The notes under the pieces: model-generated
What the model was told of the DNA's origin: nothing
Seen by the model: only the letters and a program-made list of their open reading frames with translations
Databases searched by the model: none
Made by a program: the position numbers and the translations under genes
Assembly: GCA_030425505.1 (NCBI GenBank)
Contig: JAUIAB010000023.1
Coordinates: 1-49,340 of the forward strand
Direction of reading: 5' to 3'
Origin: Bacteroidia bacterium
Lineage (GTDB): Bacteria > Bacteroidota > Bacteroidia > Cytophagales > Flammeovirgaceae
Length of the DNA: 49,340 bases
Shown: piece after piece, positions 1 through 8,046 of the stretch
How the letters are laid out: every line of letters begins with the position of its first letter
Numbering within the stretch: the first letter of the stretch is position 1

Positions 1-1316
1 CGTCGGAAGGCGAACTCATCTTTACTGAAGTATATGCTGATGTAAATCCACCAGTAGGATTGCCAGAAGCAGAATATTTGGAAGTTTACAACCGATCGGA
101 GAAGTTATTATCCCTTAAAGAGATATTCATAGAAGAAGAAGACTTGGATAGAAGTGGATCATTGGGAGAAAACCTTTTGCAACCTGGAGAATATGCCGTA
201 TTGACTGGCACTTCAAGAGTAGAACTTTTTGGAGAGGGAATAAAAGTGATAGGAGTTTCAGGGATTCCAAGTCTGACAGATGGAGGAAAGTATTTGGCAT
301 TAGTAGATGAACAAGGCAATAAGATAAACAGCATTAGCTACAGTAATTCTTGGTATGGAGACTCGGAGAAAGGCAATGGTGGTTGGTCATTGGAGATGAT
401 AGATCCGAACAACTTATGTGGAGAAAAAGACAACTGGCGAGCATCGATAGATGAGCAAGGAGGAACACCAGGGGAGCAAAATTCTGTATTTGCAAATAAT
501 CCTGATGAGGAATCACCATCCTTATCTAAAGTAGAAATAGTAGCGGACAATCAGCTAAGAGTTACATTCAGCGAAAAGATGGATGAAGCAAGTATTTCTC
601 AAACAGAAAATTATGTGCTCACTAACAATGCAGAAGTTAGCGGATTTGCAATCGAAGACAACAAAACCGTACTTCTTAACCTATCTTCGGATTTACTCAG
701 AACAGAGTTGTATACATTGACTGTGGAAAATGCAACAGATTGTGCAGGCAATGCCATAGGAGAGAATAATACATTAACCTTCGGAATAGGAGAGAAGCCG
801 TCGGAAGGCGAACTCATCTTTACTGAAGTATATGCTGATGTAAATCCACCAGTAGGATTGCCAGAAGCAGAATATTTGGAAGTTTACAACCGATCGGAGA
901 AGTTATTATCCCTTAAAGAGATATTTATAGAAGAGGAAGATTTGGATAGAAGCGGATCATTGGGTGACAACTTACTACAACCTGGAGAATATGCCGTACT
1001 GACAAGTACTACAAGAGTAGAATTGTTTGGAGAGGGAATAAAAGTGATAGGTGTATCAGGGATTCCAAGTCTGACAGATGGAGGAAAGTATTTGGCATTA
1101 GTAGATGAACAAGGTAATAAGATAAACAGCATTAGCTACAGTAATTCTTGGTATGGAGACTCGGAGAAAGACAATGGCGGTTGGTCATTAGAGATGATAG
1201 ACCCGAACAACTTATGTGGAGAAGAAGACAACTGGCGAGCATCTATAGATGAGAGAGGAGGAACACCAGGAGCACAAAACTCTGTGCTTGCCGATAATCC
1301 AGATCAAAAAACTCCT
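1..1316 (+). repeat. Direct repeat of 798-bp period inside the lamin-tail gene
   Basis: Bases 1 to about 518 recur at 799 to about 1316, an offset of 798 bp or 266 codons. The first ~125 bases of each copy are identical, then scattered, mostly silent differences appear. The intervening Ig-like segments are clearly different. This looks like a recent in-frame domain duplication or gene conversion, and the array may continue to the left of the window. Confidence 0.9.
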
Positions 1317-3281
1317 GAAATAGCTGAAGTAAACTTAGTTAATGCAGAGACAGCGAGCATTACATTTTCAGAAAAAATGGAACTAGCTACACTTGCAGAG
1401 ACTACTAACTACAGCTTAGACAATAACGCTGTCATTCAAAGAATAGAAATAGTAAACGAAAAAGAAATAACCCTTTATTTCACTGAGCTACAAGAGGGAA
1501 TACTATATGCATTGCAAATCCAAAACCTAGAAGACTGTAGTGGAAACGTCATGGAAGTTTACCAGACGGAAATAGCTCGAGGAAAAATACCAGGATTTAA
1601 TGATCTGGTAATTACAGAAATATATACTGATCAAGATCCTAGTTCTTCACAAGCAGCAAGACCCAGACAAATACTAGATGCCGAGTTCATAGAGATTTAC
1701 AACAGAACAGGTGAAATATTTGACTTGGAGAACATGACTTTGCAGGTAGGAGACAACAGAGCAATAGCTTTTCCTAAAAAGCTAATCTTGCCTAACCAAT
1801 ACCTTATTGTCACAGATGAAGATGATTTGTCGGAATTCAATTCTCCTAATTCAGTAGGACTTTCTACCTTCTACTCTATAGGAAATACCTTCGATTACTT
1901 TGTAATCCGAAACCAGTCTGGCGAACTAGTTCATGAAAGAAGCTTTGATAACGAGTACTACAACAATAGTGACAAAAACACTGGTGGCTACTCCATAGAA
2001 ATGATAGATCCTAACAATCCTTGTGCGGGAAGGGAAAACTGGAAAGCTTCTGAAAATGAAGTAGTTGGAGCAACACCAGGATTGATAAACTCCATATCTG
2101 GAACCTTGACGGACAGCAGACCTCCAGTACTAGAAAGCATTTCAGTAGTAAGCACTACAGCCATCTATGCGGTATTCAGTGAAACCTTGGATAGCACATC
2201 AGTCCAAAATGCTGTTTTTGAAATAAATAATAGCATTCAGATCAGAACGATAGAATTTAACATTCCTACGACTAATACGGTATACATCTTCTTAGATAAT
2301 GAATTGCAGTCTGGAGTAGAATATACCTTCACGGTCAGAGATGTACAGGATTGCCTTGAAAACACCATGGCAGAAACCAATACAGCCAAATTTTATCTTC
2401 CACAATCAGGAGGAGCTTTCGATATATTCATCTCCGAGATACTATTTAACCCAAGGTCGGGTGGGGTAGACTTCGTGGAAATCTACAATGCTTCTGACAA
2501 ACACATTGATCTGAACGGTTGGGCATTGGCAAACTCTACCAAAAATGACAATGGCGAACTAGTTGTCAACACTGTGAAGAAGATGGACTTTGGGCTTGGA
2601 GCTACCACTATTGCGCCAGGGCAATTTCTTGCTTTTACTCCAGATCCTACGGTGCTGAAAGGCAACTACCTCAATGCAGTGGAAGAAAACCTAGTCAAGT
2701 TCGATCTGCCTTCTTATCCGGATAGTGAAGGGTCAGCTATTCTACTCAACGATCGGGAGGAGGTAGCAGACTGGTTTGACTACAGTGAAGACTACCATTT
2801 TTCTTTACTCAACAATGTAGATGGAGTTTCTTTGGAGAGAGTGAGCTTTGAATTACCGACCGAAAATCCTAACAACTGGAAATCTGCGGCAAGTACGGTG
2901 GGATATGCTACACCAGGTCTAATCAACTCGCAGGCTGGTGAAAACCCATTAGATAACCTCTCGGAAGACTGTTTCTCTGTAGATCCTCCTGTATTTTCTC
3001 CTGATATTGATGGTACAGACGACTACACTAACCTACTCATAGGCTGTGAAGCGCAGGGAAAAGTGGCTAACATCACCATATTTGATAGCTATGGTCGAGA
3101 AGTGCGTAAGCTAGCACAAAACCAGTTACTTTCTAGACAAGATGTAATCCAGTGGGATGGAACAGATACTAAAGGCGAAAAAGTGCGCATAGGCTATTAC
3201 CTCATCTTTATAGAAGTCTTTGACTTAGATGGAAACGTAGACAAAATCACTAAAAAAGTAGTAGTAGGGACAAGGTTTTAA
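1..3281 (+). CDS. Secreted lamin-tail-domain protein, 5' end outside window
   Basis: The reading frame is open from the first base (first full codon at base 3), so the real start lies left of the window; an apparent TTG start at base 60 is internal. About 1092 residues are visible. They alternate lamin-tail (LTD) domains, recognisable by repeated 'EYLEVYNRS', 'EFIEIYNRT' and 'DFVEIYNAS' strands and 'GGWSLEMIDPNN' or 'GGYSIEMIDPNN' loops, with Ig-like domains carrying 'FSEKMD' or 'FSETLD' strands and a 'DC.GN' end. There are four LTD and three Ig-like units. The last ~100 residues ('VFSPDIDGTDDY...GYYLIFIEVFDLDGN') resemble the FlgD/CHU-type C-terminal domain that directs type IX secretion. 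It is therefore probably exported and surface-attached, perhaps an adhesin or calcium-dependent binding protein. The exact ligand is unknown. LTD units 1 and 2 are almost identical at DNA level. Confidence 0.85.
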   Translation, partial: SEGELIFTEVYADVNPPVGLPEAEYLEVYNRSEKLLSLKEIFIEEEDLDRSGSLGENLLQPGEYAVLTGTSRVELFGEGIKVIGVSGIPSLTDGGKYLALVDEQGNKINSISYSNSWYGDSEKGNGGWSLEMIDPNNLCGEKDNWRASIDEQGGTPGEQNSVFANNPDEESPSLSKVEIVADNQLRVTFSEKMDEASISQTENYVLTNNAEVSGFAIEDNKTVLLNLSSDLLRTELYTLTVENATDCAGNAIGENNTLTFGIGEKPSEGELIFTEVYADVNPPVGLPEAEYLEVYNRSEKLLSLKEIFIEEEDLDRSGSLGDNLLQPGEYAVLTSTTRVELFGEGIKVIGVSGIPSLTDGGKYLALVDEQGNKINSISYSNSWYGDSEKDNGGWSLEMIDPNNLCGEEDNWRASIDERGGTPGAQNSVLADNPDQKTPEIAEVNLVNAETASITFSEKMELATLAETTNYSLDNNAVIQRIEIVNEKEITLYFTELQEGILYALQIQNLEDCSGNVMEVYQTEIARGKIPGFNDLVITEIYTDQDPSSSQAARPRQILDAEFIEIYNRTGEIFDLENMTLQVGDNRAIAFPKKLILPNQYLIVTDEDDLSEFNSPNSVGLSTFYSIGNTFDYFVIRNQSGELVHERSFDNEYYNNSDKNTGGYSIEMIDPNNPCAGRENWKASENEVVGATPGLINSISGTLTDSRPPVLESISVVSTTAIYAVFSETLDSTSVQNAVFEINNSIQIRTIEFNIPTTNTVYIFLDNELQSGVEYTFTVRDVQDCLENTMAETNTAKFYLPQSGGAFDIFISEILFNPRSGGVDFVEIYNASDKHIDLNGWALANSTKNDNGELVVNTVKKMDFGLGATTIAPGQFLAFTPDPTVLKGNYLNAVEENLVKFDLPSYPDSEGSAILLNDREEVADWFDYSEDYHFSLLNNVDGVSLERVSFELPTENPNNWKSAASTVGYATPGLINSQAGENPLDNLSEDCFSVDPPVFSPDIDGTDDYTNLLIGCEAQGKVANITIFDSYGREVRKLAQNQLLSRQDVIQWDGTDTKGEKVRIGYYLIFIEVFDLDGNVDKITKKVVVGTRF

Positions 3282-3302
3282 ACAATTCTGTAAATAAAGT
3301 AG

Positions 3303-3394
3303 GGCACCCTTGCACAAAGCTCGTCCCGGCGCGTCAAGCCTGCTTCCCACAAGGCTCTTTCGGTCTTGCCGTTCGCCTCTTTCCCTAGGGTGCA
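3303..3394 (+). repeat. GC-rich 3' element, copy 1
   Basis: This is a GC-rich block in AT-rich surroundings. Its ends are complementary (GCACCCT at 3304-3310 and AGGGTGC at 3387-3393), so the whole element can close into one long stem-loop. It starts about 20 bases after the lamin-tail gene and fills the gap between two convergent genes. Copies occur at 22442-22535 (same strand) and 33764-33855 (opposite strand). Shared blocks include GCTCGTCCCGGC and GCCTCTTTCCC with copy 3. A role as a terminator or 3'-UTR element is inferred. Confidence 0.75.
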
Positions 3395-3409
3395 AAAATT
3401 TGGGTTATA

Positions 3410-6073
3410 CTAATTAGAAAAATACCTAGCATAAATTTGCAATAAATTTTTATTATGTTCCTTTAGGAAAAAACTTTTCAACTTGAATTTAATTTTATCA
3501 TTTTTCCCTATTTCTTTTAAAACAAACTTTGATTGATTTTCTAAAAGCCACAGTATATTAAACCCACTATCATAATCAAAGTTACTGTGATTAAGTATAA
3601 AGCTATAATAAGGTGATTCTTGTATGATCTTTTTTATAGTCTTATTTTGAAGAAGCTTTTGATTATTCAATACAAAAAAGATTTCAACTAACTCATTAAG
3701 GTAAGTTCTCAAAGGATCATGTATTCCTGTAAAAGGGCTTTTTAAGCTGAGAAAAGTTTCAGTCTTAAAGTCAAGTTTTTTATCTATAAAATTTAAATAA
3801 TCATAAAAAAAGCTTTCTGAAATTCTGATGTTAGAAGAAGTTATAGCATCATAGTACAGTTCATTATCGAACTTTGTAGCTAATTTGTCTTTGATTTTTG
3901 ATTGGAGGTTAATTAAATCTTTTTTATCTAAAACTTTTGGAAGGATATCTAACAACTGAAGCCTCGGATCTTTAATAGATTTTTGAATTAATAAATTAAT
4001 AGTTTCAGATTCATCAGATGAAAATATGTGCTTTTTTTCTTCTAATACATACAAACAGTTTGTTATCAAAAAACCATCGCTTAATTTTTTTTTGAGTAAT
4101 AGAGTTTTTAGTAGTTTTAATATATCAGTTTCCGAAAAAAGATCTGATTTTTTTAATATTAAATGAGATAATGTGTAAATATCATGAGAAGTAAAGTCTA
4201 GCTTTATTATAAAAAAAATAACACTATCTATAAAACCTTTTAAATCAATTTTAAAATCAAGATACGTTAATAGAGTAATCAAATTGCTAAATGTTCTTTT
4301 AACTCTTCTTCTAAATTCATAATTGTTTACCTGATCATCAGTATACCCTACCTCATTTATAAGAAAATCTACATTTTCATTTGAAAAAAAGTTGAATAAA
4401 GCTTTTTTTAAGTAATCTTTTTTCGATTTATAAGTTATTATCTGAATATTATTTTTTTGAAAAAAACTTAATAATTTTTCTGAATTGCAGTAGTGAATTG
4501 ATATTTCGACTAAACTATCATTAGAAAAGCTAAAATGGTCAGAGAAATCTGTACTTAGAGAATATGAAATAAGGCAACTTTCTATTAACCTTTCAAATAA
4601 CAAATCTGATTCTTCAAACTCAATCAATGCTATCCAATTACCATTTATGAAGTTTAAATACTCAGAAGCAAGAACAAGTGATCGATTAATTAAATTTAAA
4701 GTGTTATTTACGTACTCACGCTGTTTATAATCTTTAATTTTTAGATATATTTCATTGATTTCATTTCTAAAGCCGTTTAATAAAGTGTAGTTATCCAGTG
4801 AATTTAATATTTTCTTTAATTCTTTTCTAAGAGCTACCTTTTCAATCTCCAGATTTAAATCTGGAGATTCAGCATCAAAGTTTTTTCTTGTAGTTAATTT
4901 ATGGTTTAATTTTGCTAAGAATAAAATTACTTCTTGCTTATTTTGCATTGCTTCTAAAGCAATTTCTTCATAAGAGACTATAGCCTTCTCATAAAATCCA
5001 AACTTAAGCCAAATAAGAGCATATTGCATTTTGTCCCATAAATCATAGCTTTGTGAACCGCTTCTTAATAAACTGTAAGCTTTTTTGAAGTTTAGAATAT
5101 AAAAATTGCACGAAATACAATCGCAAACTTTCTTATTCTTAACCTTGATATCAATAGTTTCATTTGTATCATTGTTTCTTACATTAAAAATAAGGTTACT
5201 GTTTAAAGTGTTAACAATGTATAATGATTTATTAAGAGAATTTTTGCTATTTTTGAAGATATTCCTATTTCTTATAGTTATTTCTTCATTAACTTCTAAA
5301 TTTTTAAAAAAGTCTAATATCTGACTATTATTAGTGGACAAACAAAATTGAGAGTAATTAGTAAAAGTAAACGTGCGTTTACTTTCATCTTTAAAAGACA
5401 TCTTGTTAACTAAGCGCCAAGGTATTATTCGTCTGAAATCTTTGAATTCGAATAAAACTTCATAAAGCTTATCAACAATAGGTTTATTTTTTATTCTTTC
5501 AAATAATTCTTGGTTTTGATTATCGAATGTTGAACTTTTAAAGTTTATTGTTTTATAGTTTTCCTCAATGGAACTGATAAATTTTTGGTTTTTATATTCT
5601 TCTGTTGATCTAATTAACCATTCTATTTTTCTGTTTATCTCTACCTTTGAGATGTTTTTGAATTTTTCAAATTTTCGTTCTTTGGATAAACTAAAAATAA
5701 AATAATCATCTCTAAGTCTAAATTGCTCTTTAATGTCCTTTGCTGTAAAGAAAAAGTAAATTTCATTTTCATTAGTATCATCAGTATGTAATAAAGCAAA
5801 AAAATCAGTTCTTATATTGCCATTTTCATCTTCGGCATACTCTCTAGCGATCGTTACTTCATTATTGTTTTCAAAAAACTTTGATTGCACTCTACCTTTA
5901 ACTTGAATTCTGTCTTCATTAAGTCCTGTTCTACTTTGAGGAGGTAATTCAACGAAAAAGTCTATACCATCTATATCAATACTTCTTACATTGTAAATAA
6001 AATGCTTACCTAGTATTTGCCTCGTCCTGTCCTCGCCTTGTTTGCCATTAAAGTTTTGTTTGTATTGTTGCAT
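3410..6073 (-). CDS. DUF4365-like nuclease-fold protein with helical repeats, possible defence gene
   Basis: This 887-residue cytoplasmic protein has an N-terminal domain (about residues 1-160) matching the DUF4365/Mrr-like arrangement of the PD-(D/E)XK fold. The candidate active residues are E14, D38 in 'DGID', and Q57-x-K59 in 'IQVKG', followed by 'RTDFFALL'. A cysteine cluster C317-x-C319-x2-C322 follows, and then a long alpha-helical region that begins with a TPR-like segment around residues 340-375. The rest is rich in K, N, L, I and F. The coding sequence is visibly more AT-rich than its neighbours and sits beside toxin-antitoxin genes, both consistent with horizontal transfer. DUF4365 domains occur in proteins suspected of anti-phage function. 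The assignment as a nuclease is from motif reading only. It is transcribed alone and convergent with the lamin-tail gene. Confidence 0.6.
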   Translation of the reverse strand: MQQYKQNFNGKQGEDRTRQILGKHFIYNVRSIDIDGIDFFVELPPQSRTGLNEDRIQVKGRVQSKFFENNNEVTIAREYAEDENGNIRTDFFALLHTDDTNENEIYFFFTAKDIKEQFRLRDDYFIFSLSKERKFEKFKNISKVEINRKIEWLIRSTEEYKNQKFISSIEENYKTINFKSSTFDNQNQELFERIKNKPIVDKLYEVLFEFKDFRRIIPWRLVNKMSFKDESKRTFTFTNYSQFCLSTNNSQILDFFKNLEVNEEITIRNRNIFKNSKNSLNKSLYIVNTLNSNLIFNVRNNDTNETIDIKVKNKKVCDCISCNFYILNFKKAYSLLRSGSQSYDLWDKMQYALIWLKFGFYEKAIVSYEEIALEAMQNKQEVILFLAKLNHKLTTRKNFDAESPDLNLEIEKVALRKELKKILNSLDNYTLLNGFRNEINEIYLKIKDYKQREYVNNTLNLINRSLVLASEYLNFINGNWIALIEFEESDLLFERLIESCLISYSLSTDFSDHFSFSNDSLVEISIHYCNSEKLLSFFQKNNIQIITYKSKKDYLKKALFNFFSNENVDFLINEVGYTDDQVNNYEFRRRVKRTFSNLITLLTYLDFKIDLKGFIDSVIFFIIKLDFTSHDIYTLSHLILKKSDLFSETDILKLLKTLLLKKKLSDGFLITNCLYVLEEKKHIFSSDESETINLLIQKSIKDPRLQLLDILPKVLDKKDLINLQSKIKDKLATKFDNELYYDAITSSNIRISESFFYDYLNFIDKKLDFKTETFLSLKSPFTGIHDPLRTYLNELVEIFFVLNNQKLLQNKTIKKIIQESPYYSFILNHSNFDYDSGFNILWLLENQSKFVLKEIGKNDKIKFKLKSFFLKEHNKNLLQIYARYFSN

Positions 6074-6338
6074 TTCTAAAAACTGCCTTTCTATAATTTA
6101 ACAATTGTAGCATATATATTATGAAGTGCGAATAATGTATTGATAATTTTTTTGGCTTTAAATAATAAATGCCGAATTCCTGGTATGCTTGATGTTTTTA
6201 AAATTATGCATTCCAATTAACACATCAATAATAGATCAAAATACAGCTGTTATCTTTTTAGTCTAAACTTTAAATGCTTCAACATAGAAGGAAAATAATG
6301 AAATTATTATCTTTATTAAGTTGTTAGCTTTCATTTAA

Positions 6339-6377
6339 AAAATACGTGTTTAAAAATTAAAAATAAACACGTATTTT
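6339..6377. promoter_or_regulatory. Perfect inverted repeat, probable toxin-antitoxin operator
   Basis: Two 14-base arms (AAAATACGTGTTTA at 6339-6352 and its exact complement at 6364-6377) flank an 11-base A/T spacer. The right arm overlaps the candidate -7 box. Type II antitoxins commonly repress their own operon through such palindromes, so this is the likely binding site of the downstream antitoxin. Confidence 0.65.
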
Positions 6378-6379
6378 TG
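6372..6379 (+). promoter_or_regulatory. Candidate Bacteroidota -7 promoter box
   Basis: TATTTTTG matches the Bacteroidota TAnnTTTG consensus exactly and lies 17 bases before the antitoxin start codon, giving a very short leader. No clear -33 TTG is seen, and the upstream space is taken by the operator palindrome. Confidence 0.5.
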
Positions 6380-6395
6380 CCGAAAAGAAAATAAT

Positions 6396-6650
6396 ATGAA
6401 TACGAAATTAACTTTGACAATAGAAAAAGAGGTCATTGAAATTGCAAAGGAATATGCAAAAGAGAAAGGACAAAGTCTTTCTGAAATGGTGGAAAACTAT
6501 TTCAAGTTTGTGACCCTAAAAAGGATTAAACTTAAAGAAAAACAACTTTCACCAAAAGTTAGAAAATTAAGAGGAATTATTAAAACAGAAAATAACCTTG
6601 ACTACAAACAAATTTTAACCGAAGAACTTTCCAAAAAATATGGAGTATAA
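6396..6650 (+). CDS. DUF6364-family antitoxin
   Basis: This 84-residue protein starts 'MNTKLTLTIEKEVIEIAKEY' and continues 'KGQSLSEMVENYF', the beta-strand plus two-helix pattern of a ribbon-helix-helix DNA-binding domain. The basic C-terminal tail (about residues 48-84) would wrap the toxin. Size and sequence match DUF6364 proteins, which are found as antitoxins to PIN toxins. Its stop overlaps the toxin start by 11 bases, so the two are translationally coupled. Autoregulation through the palindrome overlapping its promoter is likely. The pair may be a mobile cassette, because an attC-like site follows the toxin. Confidence 0.8.
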   Translation: MNTKLTLTIEKEVIEIAKEYAKEKGQSLSEMVENYFKFVTLKRIKLKEKQLSPKVRKLRGIIKTENNLDYKQILTEELSKKYGV

Positions 6651-7071
6651 ACTTTTTGTGGATTCGGACGTAGTCATCGACTTTTTTACCGACAGAGAAC
6701 CTCACGCAAACCCTGCAAGTGAACTTTTTGAACTCAATGAACAAGGAAATGTAAAATTATATTTGTCTGCAATAAGTATCAATAACATTTACTATATCGT
6801 GAGAAGATTTTTAGGGCACAAAAAAACGCTCGAAGTTGTTGAGATACTAACCGAAATGACAGAAATTATTGGAACAACGAAAAAAGAGATTATTCAAGCA
6901 TTGAAAAATAATTTTTCAGATTATGAAGATTCTATCCAATATTCCTCTGCACTAACAATAAAAGATTTGGACGCAATTATTACGCGAAATATAAAAGATT
7001 ACAGAAATTCTTCAATTGCCGTAATGACACCATTGAATTTTCTAAAAATGAAAGAAAAAAACGAGAGCTAA
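6640..7071 (+). CDS. PIN-domain (VapC-like) toxin
   Basis: This 143-residue protein spans a single PIN domain, a Mg2+-dependent RNase fold. The acidic residues expected at the active site are present: D8 and D10 in 'FVDSDVVIDFF', E28 or E31 in the 'ASELFEL' helix, D97 in 'DYEDSIQYSSA', and N117/D120 in 'ITRNIKDY'. The gene looks intact. The start codon lies inside the antitoxin gene (11-base overlap). Known relatives cleave tRNA or rRNA; the target here cannot be told from sequence. The TAA stop is part of the CTAAC core that begins an attC-like palindrome, an arrangement typical of integron cassettes. Confidence 0.85.
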   Translation: MEYKLFVDSDVVIDFFTDREPHANPASELFELNEQGNVKLYLSAISINNIYYIVRRFLGHKKTLEVVEILTEMTEIIGTTKKEIIQALKNNFSDYEDSIQYSSALTIKDLDAIITRNIKDYRNSSIAVMTPLNFLKMKEKNES

Positions 7072-7196
7072 CAATGGCTATAAACAATTGGGGCGAAAGT
7101 GATAAAACGAAACAATAAACATAAAACAAAGGTAAATTCTAAACCGAAAAGTTAGGGTGTAAAACTCCCAACTGTTCATAGCCGAGACCGTTAAGG
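7066..7196 (+). repeat. attC-like recombination site (candidate)
   Basis: This is a 131-base imperfect palindrome. Outer cores are AGCTAAC (7066-7072) and GTTAAGG (7190-7196), close to the integron consensus RYYYAAC...GTTRRRY. The inner arms GGCTATAAACAATTGGG (7076-7092) and CCCAACTGTTCATAGCC (7167-7183) are complementary at 15 of 17 positions. It begins in the toxin stop codon, as cassette attC sites often do, and its 3' end supplies an AAGGA that could be the ribosome-binding site of the next gene. No integron integrase is in the window. Confidence 0.6.
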
Positions 7197-7202
7197 ATAG
7201 CT

Positions 7203-7433
7203 ATGAAATCACATTATCAATTTACAGCTCAGATTGAACGAGACAAGTCTACAGGTTTATATGTTGGGATAGTTCCCAATTTACCTGGAGCCTATACTCA
7301 GGCTGAGAGCTTAGATGAATTGCAAAAAAACCTAAAAGAAGTAGTAGAGCTGTGTGTAGAAAAACTAAGTGAGGATGAGTTAAACAACTTAGAGGAGTTT
7401 ATAGGTTTTCAGCAGATCTCAATAGCTGTATAA
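7203..7433 (+). CDS. HicB-family antitoxin-like protein, no HicA partner
   Basis: This 76-residue protein has the HicB (UPF0150) partial RNase-H-like fold: 'YQFTAQIERDKSTGLYVGIVPNLPGAYTQAESLDELQKNLKEVVEL'. The C-terminus lacks an obvious DNA-binding helix-turn-helix, as in short HicB proteins. AAGGA five bases before the ATG, at the end of the attC-like site, supports the start. A HicA toxin of 60-80 residues would be expected directly next to it, but the following 77 bases are non-coding and the next gene is unrelated. It is therefore an orphan, perhaps a cassette remnant or a protein with another role. Confidence 0.8.
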   Translation: MKSHYQFTAQIERDKSTGLYVGIVPNLPGAYTQAESLDELQKNLKEVVELCVEKLSEDELNNLEEFIGFQQISIAV

Positions 7434-7466
7434 GTAATCTATCATATCACTCTCCAATTAAAAGCT

Positions 7467-7490
7467 TTATCAAGTTTGATAATTATTTTT
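7467..7490 (+). terminator. Candidate intrinsic terminator after HicB gene
   Basis: TTATCA-AGTT-TGATAA forms a short stem-loop followed by TTATTTTT. The stem is weak (six A/T-rich pairs), but its position 30 bases after the HicB stop is right. Confidence 0.4.
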
Positions 7491-7510
7491 AAAGTAAGAT
7501 CTTTATAACC

Positions 7511-8005
7511 ATGAAAAAAGATAAACTAAACATTAACTCCATTATAGAAGGGGAAGGATTGGGAGAATTGAAATTTGGTCTTACAAGAGAGGTGGTAAGT
7601 TCAATTCTTGGGGAACCAGATGAGAAAGAAGAATACTCGTATTCCGATACGGAAGAGAACCTGACAGAAAACTGGCACTATGATGAACTTGAACTATCCC
7701 TAGCATTTGATCAGGAAGACGACTGGCGGCTTGGTACAATTGCAGTTGCTTCTGCTGACTACAAATTCCATGATTTTAACCCTATAGGTTTGTCAAAAGA
7801 AGAACTAAAGGCCAAACTCAAAGAGAAAGGTATTGAAGATCTTGTATTCGAAGATTGTTCAACTATTGAAAATCTCTCACACGAATTACTTTCTTCGGAC
7901 TCGTTGAGCATGAACTTTTGGTTTGATGAAGATTCTTTAAGCGAAGTTCAGTGGGCGCCTCTTTTTGAGGATGAGGAAACAATAAAATGGCCAGAGTTGA
8001 AGTAA
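7511..8005 (+). CDS. Hypothetical acidic protein of 164 residues
   Basis: I do not recognise this protein with certainty. It has no signal peptide or membrane segment and is strongly acidic. The N-terminal motif 'GLGELKFGLTREVVSSILGEPDEKEE' is a 'G..FG.....V..ILG.P' pattern found in many small Bacteroidota proteins of unknown function, some next to polymorphic toxins as possible immunity proteins. The remainder alternates strands and helices. It is preceded by the orphan HicB gene and faces the HigA-type gene. A function in the accessory island is possible but not shown. Confidence 0.65.
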   Translation: MKKDKLNINSIIEGEGLGELKFGLTREVVSSILGEPDEKEEYSYSDTEENLTENWHYDELELSLAFDQEDDWRLGTIAVASADYKFHDFNPIGLSKEELKAKLKEKGIEDLVFEDCSTIENLSHELLSSDSLSMNFWFDEDSLSEVQWAPLFEDEETIKWPELK

Positions 8006-8026
8006 AGTGGCATTTTTTAAGCAACC

Positions 8027-8043
8027 TTTTGCATTTCGCAAAA
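8027..8043. terminator. Small hairpin between convergent genes
   Basis: TTTTGC-ATTTC-GCAAAA sits between the ends of the 164-residue protein gene and the HigA-type gene. A/T pairs flank it on both sides, so it could work in both directions, but the stem is only six pairs. Confidence 0.3.
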
Positions 8044-8046
8044 AAC

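Larger units (their letters stand above)
6074..6395. other. Intergenic region between nuclease-like gene and toxin-antitoxin operon
   Basis: This is a divergent, AT-rich spacer without a credible open reading frame. It must hold the promoter of the nuclease-like gene on the minus strand, but I see no clear TAnnTTTG there. Its right end carries the palindromic operator and promoter of the toxin-antitoxin pair. An ATTTAAC heptamer at 6096-6102 and GTTAGCT at 6323-6329 resemble integron core sites, but no palindrome joins them. Confidence 0.5.

Noticed and set aside
6096..6329. Second attC-like site upstream of the toxin-antitoxin pair
   Set aside because: The core-like heptamers ATTTAAC and GTTAGCT are about 230 bases apart and no complementary inner arms join them.
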